Shown: positions 43,328-52,027, counted from the first letter of the stretch. The stretch: 64,000 nucleotides of DNA from an uncultured bacterium (GCA_902797985.1 CADBUZ010000003.1:62001-126000); one strand, 5' to 3'. Notes: a model not told the origin generated them from the letters alone. Numbers and translations: made by a program.

Positions 43328-43930
43328 TTATAACCCCTGTTTCATTAATTCTTTTCTTACTTTTGATAGTGCGTTTTGTATTATTCTCGATATTCTGGAT
43401 TGTGATATGTTAAATTCATCAGATATTTCTTTTAATTTTTTATCTTGGAAAAATTTGGCTTCTACTAACGCCCTTTCTCTTTCCGGAAGGTGCGTTATTG
43501 CAACTTTTATCCTTGATTTGAGTTCATCAAATTCTGCGTTTTCAGACGGAGTCATTGATGTATCTTTTACAATTACAGGGTTTTCTGCTTCCGCCATTGC
43601 TTCAACAGATACTATAGTTTTGTATACAACTTCTCTTACCTCAGATGAGCTTGTAGGTTGAGTGTTTTTCATTGTGTACCAGCGATATCGTCTGCGAATT
43701 TCGTTTCGTATTTCCCATTTTATTGCTTTTGTAAGATATGCATTGTTATATAAATCCGCTGAACCATTTTTTAATACAAGGTAAATAGTATGTGTTGCTA
43801 AATTGACAATTTCAGGATACTCAATAAGTCCGTATGATGAAACTTTTGAGTATTCAACTTTTGATACTGTTTCTATTAAATCAGAATATTCTTTTAGATT
43901 AATACTCTCGTCTTTTGCAAGCTTGGTCAT
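43328..43930 (-). CDS. RNA polymerase sigma-70 family factor, FliA/SigF-like
   Basis: 200 aa. Region 2-like sequence (YGLIEYPEIVNLATHTIYLV, then KAIKWEIRNEIRRRYRW) is shorter than in housekeeping sigmas. Region 4 is clear (LPERERALVEAKFFQDKKLKEISDEFNISQSRISRI). The order recalls the sigma-28/SigF group. A fliK-like gene with a sigma-28-like promoter diverges from it, suggesting a flagellar sigma. Its own promoter (TTGTAA-17-TGaTATGAT) is 6 nt before the ATG. It heads an operon with gcvPB, the CoA-activase-like gene and a membrane protein. Confidence 0.85.
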   Translation of the reverse strand: MTKLAKDESINLKEYSDLIETVSKVEYSKVSSYGLIEYPEIVNLATHTIYLVLKNGSADLYNNAYLTKAIKWEIRNEIRRRYRWYTMKNTQPTSSSEVREVVYKTIVSVEAMAEAENPVIVKDTSMTPSENAEFDELKSRIKVAITHLPERERALVEAKFFQDKKLKEISDEFNISQSRISRIIQNALSKVRKELMKQGL

Positions 43931-43936
43931 ACTAAA

Positions 43937-43965
43937 ATCATATCAGAAAAGTGTGTGTATTACAA
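43937..43965 (-). promoter_or_regulatory. promoter of the sigma factor gene
   Basis: Minus-strand TTGTAA, 17-nt spacer ending TGa, TATGAT (extended -10), 6 nt to the ATG. Leaderless initiation is likely. Confidence 0.6.
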
Positions 43966-44164
43966 CAGAAAAACATATTTCATTATAAATATTGTTGAGA
44001 GTATTTTATTTAATTTTATTTTTTTATTTTGAAGAATATTTTAGATTTTTTTATGAAAATCATTAAATATTTTACAGTAAAGATTTGATAGTAAATTTAA
44101 AAAATTTGGTGTTAGATTCTTTATGTTTTACTACTCCAAAAATATGAAAAATATTATTATTCGG

Positions 44165-44191
44165 TAAAGAATATTAAAATTTTGTCGAATA
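44165..44191 (+). promoter_or_regulatory. sigma-28-like promoter of the fliK-like gene
   Basis: TAAA, 15-nt spacer, GTCGAATA, compared with the FliA consensus TAAA-N15-GCCGATAA. Predicted start near 44198, ahead of AGGAG (44207) and TTG 44220. Confidence 0.5.
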
Positions 44192-44219
44192 ATCAATGAA
44201 AAATACAGGAGATACCCCC

Positions 44220-45383
44220 TTGTACACGAATGGAGTTAACACTTATAACAAGGTACACGATGAGAAACCTCAAATGACCAGCCAAAATTTTAATTTTGAC
44301 GGTGAAGCTTTTTCTGACCTTATGGAAAAAGAAGAAGCTGCCGGCGGTGGTCTTCGTGAAACAGCTCAAGAATTGGCTGAAGATGAGTCTATTTTGTCTA
44401 CCGATGAAGAAAACAGAGCCATGATAAAAAGAGGCCAAGCTCAGAGTGAGGAAGCTCCTAAACCTCATTTTCCTGAGGATAAAGCAAGGTTATTAAAGTT
44501 AATGGACATGAATAATAAAATAAATATGTCCTCAATCAATATAACAAAAAGTAAAAAAGAATTAGAAAATACTGTTGGTTCAGGTAATGATGAACAAGAT
44601 GAGCCTGAAGATATTACATCAGTTGTCGCTAAAATGATTGCTCAAAAAGAAAATGAGGGTGAGTCTAAAAACGCAGATGTAGAAACATCGGTTTCTATGG
44701 ATAAATCCAAAGAAGATTTAGAAGATAAGAGAAAAAATAATTCTCAAGTTTTGCATGAAACAGAAGAAGAATTGCTTGAAGATTTGTCTATTTTATCTAC
44801 AGAAGAAGAAAACTTGGAAATGGCAAGAAGAAATGCTGCCATGAACAGGCTTAGCGATGATGATTACAAAACAAATGAAGAAGATATGATGTTCTTGAAT
44901 GATATTGTTGCTTTAAATAATCAAATTCATGTAGAACAGTCTGATATAGTTAACAATACCCAAAATGTTTTGAGTGCTTTAATGAGTCAAACTAAAGCTA
45001 TGGATAATTCAAATAGAATTGACCTTTCTGATTTATCCTCTGAAGATGTTGATTATATTATCGGATTGTTAAAGATGGGTACGGCAGATTCTTCAAATTT
45101 AATGAATAATAATGATGAAATGCATATCCTATCTGAAAAATTCTTTGCCCTTTTAAAGGATTCAATAATAAATAAAAAAGTTTTCAGAATAGATTTTGAC
45201 AATCAAATTTCTGTCATTATAAGAATAGATAAAGAGGGAAAAATAAGCGCAGAGTTCTTAACAAATGATGATGCGTTAGAAACCTTTTTGAAAAATAATC
45301 TTCATGTTTTAAAAGAGAGATTTGAAGAATTAAATGTGAGTTACGGAGATATAACTTACAAAAAAACAGACGAAGCGAATTAG
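44220..45383 (+). CDS. flagellar hook-length control (FliK)-like protein
   Basis: The frame is open from ATG 44196, but AGGAGA (44207-44212) lies 7 nt before TTG 44220 and the promoter would start transcription after 44196, so TTG is preferred (387 aa). The N-terminal part is acidic and contains an internal duplication: ELAEDESILSTDEEN and ELLEDLSILSTEEEN, each followed by a similar helical stretch. The last roughly 70 residues (FRIDFDNQISVIIRIDKEGK, then LHVLKERFEELNVSYGDITY) follow the pattern of the FliK C-terminal domain, which triggers the export switch from hook to filament. A flagellar rod/hook gene follows after 21 bp. Confidence 0.65.
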   Translation: MYTNGVNTYNKVHDEKPQMTSQNFNFDGEAFSDLMEKEEAAGGGLRETAQELAEDESILSTDEENRAMIKRGQAQSEEAPKPHFPEDKARLLKLMDMNNKINMSSINITKSKKELENTVGSGNDEQDEPEDITSVVAKMIAQKENEGESKNADVETSVSMDKSKEDLEDKRKNNSQVLHETEEELLEDLSILSTEEENLEMARRNAAMNRLSDDDYKTNEEDMMFLNDIVALNNQIHVEQSDIVNNTQNVLSALMSQTKAMDNSNRIDLSDLSSEDVDYIIGLLKMGTADSSNLMNNNDEMHILSEKFFALLKDSIINKKVFRIDFDNQISVIIRIDKEGKISAEFLTNDDALETFLKNNLHVLKERFEELNVSYGDITYKKTDEAN

Positions 45384-45404
45384 TAAAATAAAGGAGAGAA
45401 TCAG

Positions 45405-46241
45405 ATGTATGATTCGTATACAACCGCGATAAATGCGAGAGTTGCAACTACACACTGGATGAATGTTTTAACGGACAACATGACAAATATGTACACACCG
45501 GGGTTCCGTGAAAACAAGGTTAATTTTGATACTTTTTTAGGCGGAGCAGTTGTTGATAACCCTATTAAAAATCAAGGACAAGGTAAATCAACTCCGGGTA
45601 CTTCTAATGAAAATGTGTTTTATGAAGGAAACGGATTTTTCATAACAAGAAATGATCAGGGTAAAATTATATATACTCGTCACGGTGAGTTTACTTTCGA
45701 TGCAGAAGGCGTTTATAGAGCTAAAAATGGTGATGCCGTTCAAGGTTATATTTTGAATGATAATGGCGAAATCATGGCGGGTACTAAACGAATAAGCCAA
45801 GATTTATATGAAGAAACTGCTATGAAAGGTGGCGCTCTAAGTATTCCAACTACTAATATTAAACTTTGGATTGATCCTAATAATGGTAAATTCATGGGAA
45901 AATATGACGAATATGAAATTAAAGAAGACGGTACTATATATGGTAAAGCTGATAGCGGGAAGCGTTCTGTTCCATTATATAAAATAGCTACGGCTAATTT
46001 CCATAATAATAGCGGATTGTTTGAAATTAGTGATGGTAAATTCGTTGAAACAGAAGAATCCGGTAAGCCTGTCATAGGTAAAGGACAAATTAGAGCAGGG
46101 TTACTTGAACAATCAAATACTGACTTCAAAACAAATATGAGTAATTATCAACAGGCTAAAATGCAAATGGAATTAGTTAATGCCTTGATAAAATCAAATA
46201 AAGAATTGCTGGAAGAAGCAATGAGACTTGTTTCTTCATAA
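45405..46241 (+). CDS. flagellar hook-basal body protein (FlgE/FlgF/FlgG family)
   Basis: 278 aa. The N-terminus (ARVATTHWMNVLTDNMTNMYTPGFRENKVNF) carries the rod/hook signature N-x-x-N-x-x-TPGF(K/R), followed by the D1-like GNGFF and TRHGEFTFDAEG...NGDAVQGYIL pattern of FlgF/FlgG. The C-terminus (LLEQSNTDFKTNMSNYQQAKMQMELVNALIKSNKE) is the coiled-coil end. The length suits a distal rod protein rather than a hook. AAGGAGA precedes the ATG. Terminator 110 bp after the stop. Confidence 0.85.
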   Translation: MYDSYTTAINARVATTHWMNVLTDNMTNMYTPGFRENKVNFDTFLGGAVVDNPIKNQGQGKSTPGTSNENVFYEGNGFFITRNDQGKIIYTRHGEFTFDAEGVYRAKNGDAVQGYILNDNGEIMAGTKRISQDLYEETAMKGGALSIPTTNIKLWIDPNNGKFMGKYDEYEIKEDGTIYGKADSGKRSVPLYKIATANFHNNSGLFEISDGKFVETEESGKPVIGKGQIRAGLLEQSNTDFKTNMSNYQQAKMQMELVNALIKSNKELLEEAMRLVSS

Positions 46242-46350
46242 GGATAGCGGATTGCGATAGCTTCTTGAATAGATTATGTGTGTCTATTCACTATTTGCAA
46301 TTCACTATTTATTCAAAAATTAAGTTAGTGTTAGTTAAACTCCATTTATT

Positions 46351-46379
46351 GGGAACAGAAATGTTCCCTTTATTTTTTA
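46351..46379 (+). terminator. terminator of the fliK-flgG-like operon
   Basis: GGGAAC, loop AGAAAT, GTTCCC, then TTTATTTTTT. Confidence 0.8.
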
Positions 46380-46442
46380 TGTTGAAATAAATATTATATT
46401 TCGAAAACTATTACTTCTTTTTACTAAAGGGTAGGAGAGGAA

Positions 46443-46481
46443 ATGAATTATTCAGACTTGTCTATTCATTTAGTTTTTTAG
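46443..46481 (+). CDS. possible 12-aa leader peptide
   Basis: MNYSDLSIHLVF followed by TAG, with a strong AGGAGAGG directly upstream. It lies between the terminator at 46351 and the riboswitch-like leader. It may be a leader peptide or chance; too short to judge. Confidence 0.2.
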   Translation: MNYSDLSIHLVF

Positions 46482-46585
46482 TTATTATCTATAATTTATT
46501 TAAAAAGTGCAGTAATTAGAAAAATAAACGGTCTTTGCTGTAAAACTCTCGTTACAAAAGATTGACCGAAAACTTTTATTTAATA

Positions 46586-46684
46586 AAATTAAAAAAGAGG
46601 AAATGGAGTGAATATCTCCAGCTGTGTCGCAGCCGTAAAAGCCGGAATGCTCTAATTTAACAATGTTTCGACACAAAACATTGT
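46586..46684 (+). promoter_or_regulatory. cobalamin riboswitch-like leader (class II, env8-like)
   Basis: Elements in order: P2 AAATT/AATTT (46586-46590/46654-46658); A-rich joiner; P3 AGAG/CTCT (46596-46599/46650-46653); GGAAA joiner; P4 GGAG-TGAATAT-CTCC (46605-46619); P5 GCTG-TGTCG-CAGC (46621-46633); CGTAA; CCGGAATGC before P3 closes. Then a 9-bp hairpin ACAATGTTT/AAACATTGT (46660-46684) with loop CGACACA. Loop L5 TGTCG is fully complementary to CGACA of that loop, the L5-L13 kissing pair that defines cobalamin riboswitches. E. coli btuB has AGCTG...CAGC...GTAA in the same place. The Shine-Dalgarno (46697) follows 12 nt later, so ligand binding probably blocks translation. Confidence 0.8.
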
Positions 46685-46710
46685 CCAAAATATCACAGGA
46701 AGGTAAAAGA

Positions 46711-47412
46711 ATGAGTGTTGGTGTATCATCATCAATGAATTCCGTTCGTACGGGAACATGTCCGCACGGACTATCACCGGGGGCTTGCCCTATATGCTCC
46801 AATATGGGCGGCGGCTCTAAAGTTCAAACTGCCGATTTTTCCGCAAAACCCGGAGAAATGAGCTGGAATGAATGCGCGGCAATTGGTGCATTTCTAAAAT
46901 CCTTACAACAAGCAAAACAAGCTCGTGAATCCGATTTTCAAAAACATCTACAAAACATAGCTCAATTTGAAGCCAATATGACAAAAGCATCAGAAAGACT
47001 TAACCAATTTATTCAAACAATGAGTCAAAATATACTTACAAAACCTGTTGCTTTTATTGCTCAAAAACTTGTACTTCCTGTTGTTAACGCATTAAAGAAC
47101 ATGCCTGCTAATGTGCTTAATACACTTGCGCAAATAACCGGAAAACTGGCCGATATCTCTGATAAACTGGCGGCTGTCTTTGGTGAATTAAAAGCTGCCA
47201 TTAATAAAAAAGTTTCTGATTTAGCTAAAAAAATCACAAAAAAATTAAAATCTATATTTGAAATATTCTCAACAGATAACGAAGAAGACGACAATGAAGT
47301 AATGGTTGCTTTTGAAAAACAACTCAATAAATTAAAAGGATTACTTGAAAAAATATCGGACAAACTCAAAGATGAAAATATCCGAAAGGAAATAGAAAAT
47401 GTTAATAAATAA
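46711..47412 (+). CDS. unknown protein with CPHG...CPIC motif, riboswitch-controlled
   Basis: The frame opens at 46663, but AGGAAGG (46697-46703) 7 nt before ATG 46711 fixes the start (233 aa). Near the N-terminus is CPHGLSPGACPICSNMGGG, a CxH..CxxC arrangement able to bind a metal ion. The rest is a long amphipathic helical region (about residues 50-230) with an Ala/Leu-rich stretch (LPVVNALKNMPANVLNTL) and a Lys-rich coiled coil. No signal peptide, no known family. It overlaps the next gene by 14 bp. The leader upstream looks like a cobalamin riboswitch. Confidence 0.7.
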   Translation: MSVGVSSSMNSVRTGTCPHGLSPGACPICSNMGGGSKVQTADFSAKPGEMSWNECAAIGAFLKSLQQAKQARESDFQKHLQNIAQFEANMTKASERLNQFIQTMSQNILTKPVAFIAQKLVLPVVNALKNMPANVLNTLAQITGKLADISDKLAAVFGELKAAINKKVSDLAKKITKKLKSIFEIFSTDNEEDDNEVMVAFEKQLNKLKGLLEKISDKLKDENIRKEIENVNK

Positions 47413-48970
47413 TGATTTAGAAAGTCAAAGGATAAAAAGGAATTTGACTCAAACACAAAAAAAAGTCGCAGATTCCGTAAAGGAAGGTGTTTTAATAAAT
47501 TCAAATTTACCATTAAATGAATCGTATAATTCTCTAATGATAGCAGATACTGTAGAGTTACCTGAAAAATTATATGAAAAAAACACAAAAAAAGAAAAAG
47601 GTTTACTGCCAATAGCCGCTGCAACCGTTGGGTTTATGGGAGTTTTAACAGGTATAACCGCTCTTATTGCAAAGTCTGCTAAAGATGCTATTGATGTTGA
47701 TTTAGCAAAAAAACTACCTTCTTTAACAAGAAATGTTTGTATAAACAAAGAAATGGACCAAGCTATATATAGATTAGTAGCGAATCCTAATAAAAAAACA
47801 GTTATGGCAGCATCGGGACTTGCTGTATTAAGCTCTATGGCCTTTATGGGAAAAACGTTCTGTGAAGGATTTAGAGATGTTTGGATTAAGAAAAAAGAAG
47901 CTGACATCCATAAAGATTTACAAGAAAATTTGATTAGTGTAGAAACACAATCTTTCTCCGGCAAAATGCAGATTATACGAAATATGCTATCCGAAAAAGC
48001 AAAAGAATTTAACGGGGCATTAATGCCTGAAACCCCAGAAGCTTCTAAAAACAATTTTAGCAGCCATCAGATAAGCTTCAAAAATAAAGGGGTAAATAAA
48101 GGGGTAAACGAAGGGGTAAATGTAGAGGTAAATAATGTAAAAAAATATCCTCCGACAGATTCTCCTAAAAAAGGTCACGAATTTTTGAAAAATTTAGGAT
48201 ATTTGGCTCTTGGGGCAATTTCTACTCTTGCCATAACAGGTTTAGGGTATAAATCTATGAAAAATTTGAGAGCAGGAAACAATGAAATGAAACGAGGTCT
48301 TAATAGAGTTAAAGAAGTTATAACCGAGATTGCAGAAAATACTCAAAAGAGATCAGTGGAAGAAATGGGAGAAGAAAGCTTTAATAATGCAAACAACTTA
48401 GATAGAGAAAAAATCAAAAATTTATTTGTTGATATATCTGCAGATGAAGATTTTGTAAAATCAATTGCGGAAAAAATGAAATGGAATTCTCAAGAAGAAA
48501 AGGAAAAATTTGTAGAAGAAAATCTGTTTAATATTAACAAATCAACCGAAAAAGCAGATAGAGCGCTTGGCGGCTCAGGTCAAGACAGAAATACTTTTTA
48601 TTCTCACGTGTCAGATTATAAAGCATTTTTCTATAATTGGCTAATTGATTCTGATAATAAGCAGTTCAAAAATTTATTTTTAGGAATAACAGGGGCAACA
48701 GCATTCGGGTACATTGGACAATTAGCAGTAGATGCAATTAAGGATGTTCAAGTAAAAAAATATAATGCACAAACAGAATTGAATTTACAAAAAAGATTAG
48801 TTGCGACAGAATTAAGAAATTTCAAATCTAAAAAAGATTCTTCAATTCAACCGTTGTGTGATGAATTTTATCGTCAGAAAAAAGACGGAAAACCTAAAGA
48901 AGAATTAAAAATTGTTGCGGACAATATTTTAAATGAAATTAAAAATGGTGCGCCGTACGTATATTCATAA
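47399..48970 (+). CDS. membrane protein of unknown family, second gene of the riboswitch operon
   Basis: 523 aa. Four hydrophobic segments in pairs: LLPIAAATVGFMGVLTGITALIA and MAASGLAVLSSMAFMG in the first third, LGYLALGAISTLAITGLGY in the middle, FLGITGATAFGYIGQLAV near the end, separated by charged helical parts. The two halves look like a duplicated unit, each with a membrane pair then V(Q/W)xKK(K/Y)xAxxxxxLQ. The centre has a KGVN-type tandem repeat. No enzyme motif. Start overlaps the previous gene, so translation is coupled. Confidence 0.7.
   Translation: MLINNDLESQRIKRNLTQTQKKVADSVKEGVLINSNLPLNESYNSLMIADTVELPEKLYEKNTKKEKGLLPIAAATVGFMGVLTGITALIAKSAKDAIDVDLAKKLPSLTRNVCINKEMDQAIYRLVANPNKKTVMAASGLAVLSSMAFMGKTFCEGFRDVWIKKKEADIHKDLQENLISVETQSFSGKMQIIRNMLSEKAKEFNGALMPETPEASKNNFSSHQISFKNKGVNKGVNEGVNVEVNNVKKYPPTDSPKKGHEFLKNLGYLALGAISTLAITGLGYKSMKNLRAGNNEMKRGLNRVKEVITEIAENTQKRSVEEMGEESFNNANNLDREKIKNLFVDISADEDFVKSIAEKMKWNSQEEKEKFVEENLFNINKSTEKADRALGGSGQDRNTFYSHVSDYKAFFYNWLIDSDNKQFKNLFLGITGATAFGYIGQLAVDAIKDVQVKKYNAQTELNLQKRLVATELRNFKSKKDSSIQPLCDEFYRQKKDGKPKEELKIVADNILNEIKNGAPYVYS
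48086..48133 (+). repeat. four tandem 12-bp repeats
   Basis: AAAGGGGTAAAT repeated four times with small changes, encoding KGVN-KGVN-EGVN-VEVN inside the 47399 gene. Likely to vary by slippage in multiples of four codons. Confidence 0.85.
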
Positions 48971-48987
48971 TTAAAAGAAAGGTTAAG

Positions 48988-49413
48988 ATGGATAATTTAA
49001 GCGTAAATGTTCAAATGCCGAATAACAGTACTAACCATTGTCGTTTTGATGGGGTAAAAGTACTGTATTATTTGAGCAAGAAAGAGGAAGCACTTCCTAT
49101 TCTATACGATACACTTAAAAAATCCAACGATGAAGCAGAAATATGCGAAGCATTATACATCTCAGATAGAATGATAGAAAATGGCGTTCAAGGTGTAGAT
49201 AAAATGTATCCGGCATTTTCAAGGTTCAATGATACCCGCTCTCCAAATATTCAAACTTTTCTTGCGGGAGTATACAGAAAAACAAAAGTTCCTGATGCAT
49301 TCGGGCCATTAGTTTCTATGCTAATAAAAAACACCATCAACCCAATAGACCCCAAACCGCCTTTTGATCCGAATGAAGAAATAGGTGGAGCTATATTAGA
49401 TTATTTAGCATAA
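48988..49413 (+). CDS. 141-aa protein of unknown family, third gene of the riboswitch operon
   Basis: AAAGAAAGG precedes ATG 48988, 17 bp after the previous gene. A soluble, helical, HEAT-like composition (VKVLYYLSKKEEALPILYDTL, EICEALYISDRMIE, LAGVYRKTKVPDAFGPLVSML) with a Pro-rich segment near the end (INPIDPKPPFDPNEE). No catalytic motif or signal peptide. A terminator follows at once, so it closes the operon. Confidence 0.7.
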   Translation: MDNLSVNVQMPNNSTNHCRFDGVKVLYYLSKKEEALPILYDTLKKSNDEAEICEALYISDRMIENGVQGVDKMYPAFSRFNDTRSPNIQTFLAGVYRKTKVPDAFGPLVSMLIKNTINPIDPKPPFDPNEEIGGAILDYLA

Positions 49414-49423
49414 TAAACATAAA

Positions 49424-49451
49424 AAAGCGGTACAATGTTGTACCGCTTTTT
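49424..49451 (+). terminator. bidirectional terminator
   Basis: AAAGCGGTACAA, TG, TTGTACCGCTTTTT. Lies between convergent genes; the flanking A and T runs allow use on both strands (48988 gene and clpC). Confidence 0.88.
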
Positions 49452-49467
49452 ATTATGTTCTTATAAT

Positions 49468-51996
49468 TTATTCTGCGTCTGCAGATTTTTCTTCTTTTTC
49501 TTCAGCTTTTTTATCTGCTTCAACTTTTCCTGCTCCGGATTTCTTTTCAAAGACAATCTTTTCATCTTTAAGCTTAAGCATAATAACATCACCCGGTTCA
49601 TACGCATTAGTCAAGATTTCTTCTGCAAGTTGATCTTCAATCTTACGTTGAATTAATCTTCTCAAAGGTCTTGCACCATATGCTTCTGAATAACCGTCTT
49701 TTGCCAAGAAATCTTTAACTTCATCAGTAACTTCGATAGAAAGTTCTCTTTCAGACAATCTCTTGAACAAGTCTTTCATCATCAAGTCAACGATTTGACG
49801 GATTTCTTCTTTTTGTAAGTGGTTAAATACAATGATGTCGTCGATACGGTTAAGGAATTCCGGTCTGAATGCCTTTTTCAATTCCTCATTAACTGTATCC
49901 TTAAGCTTTTCATATTTATCCTTGCTTGCATTTTCAGCAGTCGTAAATCCAAGCTTACCTTGAGTAGTTATCATGCTGGCACCAACATTAGATGTCATAA
50001 TAATAACAGTATTCTTAAAGTTAACGTGTCTGCCTTTAGCATCAGTTAAACGACCGTCATCAAGAATTTGCAACATGATATTGAAAATATCAGGGTGTGC
50101 TTTTTCAATTTCGTCAAACAGAATAACTGAATAAGGTTTCTTTCTAATGATTTCAGATAAGTGACCGCCGTCATCATATCCGACATATCCCGGAGGAGAA
50201 CCAATCAATTTGGCAGTTGAATGTTTTTCCATAAATTCGGACATATCGACACGAACCATATTATCTTCAGAACCAAACATTGCTTCAGCCAAAGCTTTTG
50301 CTAACTCAGTTTTACCAACACCTGTAGGACCTGAGAAAATAAAACTACCTATAGGTCTGTTTGGTGCTTTTAAACCAACTCTTGCACGTCTGATTGCTTT
50401 TGAAATAGCAGTAACCGCATCAGATTGACCAATTACACGAGCGTGAAGGGTGTCTTCTAAATGTAGAAGTCTTTCACTTTCACCTTCAGTCAACTTAGTA
50501 ACAGGAACACCTGTCATAACGGAGATAACTTCTGCAACATCTTCTTCTGTGACAACAGGCTTATTTGCTTCGTTATCTTTCTTCCATTGTTCGGTTACTT
50601 CTCTGATTTTCTCTTTCATATTTGCTTCGTCATCACGAAGTGAAGATGCTTTTTCAAAATCTTGATTTCTAATCGCTTCTTCTTTTTCTTTAATAATCTC
50701 TCTTAATTGTTTATCAAGTTTCCTACCTTCAGGGCAAAGCGAACTAACTTTCAATCTAACTTTTGAACTTGCTTCATCAAGAACATCAATCGCTTTATCA
50801 GGTAAGAATCTGTCTGTTACATACTTTGATGATAATTTTGTTGCAGCAACTACAGCTTCATCAGAGATAATTAATTCGTGGTGTTCTTCATATTTGAACT
50901 TCAAACCTCTAATGATTTCAATAGTTTCATCGATTGTAGGTTCATCAATAATAACAGATTGGAAACGTCTTTCGAGTGCAGAATCTTTTTCAATATATTT
51001 TCTATATTCATCTAAAGTTGTTGCACCAATAACTTGAATTTCTCCTCTGGAAAGTGCAGGTTTAAGAATATTTGCCGCATCAATAGCGCCTTCTGCCGCA
51101 CCAGCCCCGATAAGGGTATGCATTTCATCGATTACAAGAATAACATTTCCTGATTGTCTGATTTCGTCCATAATTTTCTTTAGACGTTCTTCAAACTCAC
51201 CTCTGTATTTAGTACCTGCAATCAAAAGTCCCATATCTAATTGAATAACTTTTTTACCGTCTAAAATGTCTGGAACTTCACCATTAACAATTCTTGTAGC
51301 AAGACCTTCCGCAACAGCGGTTTTACCAACCCCCGGTTCACCTAAAAGAACAGGATTGTTCTTAGTTCTTCTTGCCAAGATTTGAATAACTCTTTCGATT
51401 TCCTTGTCACGACCAACAACAGGGTCTAATCTTTGTTCAGAAGCGGCAAGTGTTAAATCAGTACCATATTCATCAAGACTAGGTGTTTTAACCTTTGAAG
51501 AACTTGATGAAGATGATGAAGAACCGCTTGAGCTGCTGCTTCCTGCGCTTGCTGTAGATTTAGATTCTCCAAGCATCTTAACGACATTAGTTCTGATCTT
51601 ATTCAAATCAACTCCAAGATTTTCTAAAACTCTTGCAGCTACACCTTCACCTTCTCTAATAAGTCCTAATAACAAGTGTTCGGTACCTATATAGTTATGA
51701 CCTAACTGTCTTGCTTCATCCCAAGACAATTCCAAAACTCTTTTTGCTCTAGGGGTGAACGGAATTTCTACGGCAACAAAACCTGAGCCTCTACCAATAA
51801 TTTTTTCAACTTCCACACGAGCATCTTTTAAGTTAACACCCATAGATTTTAGAGTCTTAGCGGCTACACCTGTTCCCTCACCGATTAAACCTAAAAGAAC
51901 CTGCTCTGTGCCTACAAAGTTATGACCAAGTCTGCGAGCTTCTTCCTGAGCAAGCATTATGACTTTTATAGCTTTTTCTGTAAAACGTTCGAACAT
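49468..51996 (-). CDS. clpC: ATP-dependent Clp protease ATP-binding subunit ClpC
   Basis: ClpC unfolds substrates and feeds them to ClpP. The 842-aa protein has a double Clp-N domain (residues 1-145), a Ser-rich linker (about 150-172), AAA-1 with Walker A GEPGVGKT (219-226), a UVR domain (about 420-455; [16 protein letters not shown]), AAA-2 with GPTGVGKT (556-563), and an acidic Lys/Glu tail replacing the usual C-terminus. This is the Firmicutes/cyanobacterial ClpC form. AGGAGA before the ATG. The leader contains the palindrome TATATGCATATA (52011-52022), a possible operator. No CtsR/McsAB neighbours. Confidence 0.96.
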   Translation of the reverse strand: MFERFTEKAIKVIMLAQEEARRLGHNFVGTEQVLLGLIGEGTGVAAKTLKSMGVNLKDARVEVEKIIGRGSGFVAVEIPFTPRAKRVLELSWDEARQLGHNYIGTEHLLLGLIREGEGVAARVLENLGVDLNKIRTNVVKMLGESKSTASAGSSSSSGSSSSSSSSSKVKTPSLDEYGTDLTLAASEQRLDPVVGRDKEIERVIQILARRTKNNPVLLGEPGVGKTAVAEGLATRIVNGEVPDILDGKKVIQLDMGLLIAGTKYRGEFEERLKKIMDEIRQSGNVILVIDEMHTLIGAGAAEGAIDAANILKPALSRGEIQVIGATTLDEYRKYIEKDSALERRFQSVIIDEPTIDETIEIIRGLKFKYEEHHELIISDEAVVAATKLSSKYVTDRFLPDKAIDVLDEASSKVRLKVSSLCPEGRKLDKQLREIIKEKEEAIRNQDFEKASSLRDDEANMKEKIREVTEQWKKDNEANKPVVTEEDVAEVISVMTGVPVTKLTEGESERLLHLEDTLHARVIGQSDAVTAISKAIRRARVGLKAPNRPIGSFIFSGPTGVGKTELAKALAEAMFGSEDNMVRVDMSEFMEKHSTAKLIGSPPGYVGYDDGGHLSEIIRKKPYSVILFDEIEKAHPDIFNIMLQILDDGRLTDAKGRHVNFKNTVIIMTSNVGASMITTQGKLGFTTAENASKDKYEKLKDTVNEELKKAFRPEFLNRIDDIIVFNHLQKEEIRQIVDLMMKDLFKRLSERELSIEVTDEVKDFLAKDGYSEAYGARPLRRLIQRKIEDQLAEEILTNAYEPGDVIMLKLKDEKIVFEKKSGAGKVEADKKAEEKEEKSADAE

Positions 51997-52027
51997 TACT
52001 CTCTCCTATTTATATGCATATAGGTTT

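Noticed and set aside
46500-46802. 100-aa minus-strand open frame
   Set aside because: No ribosome site; it is antisense to the riboswitch-like leader and the start of the 46711 gene.
47061-48054. Long minus-strand open frames (187 and 201 aa)
   Set aside because: Antisense to well-supported plus-strand genes of the riboswitch operon; Phe/Leu/Ser-rich composition typical of shadows.
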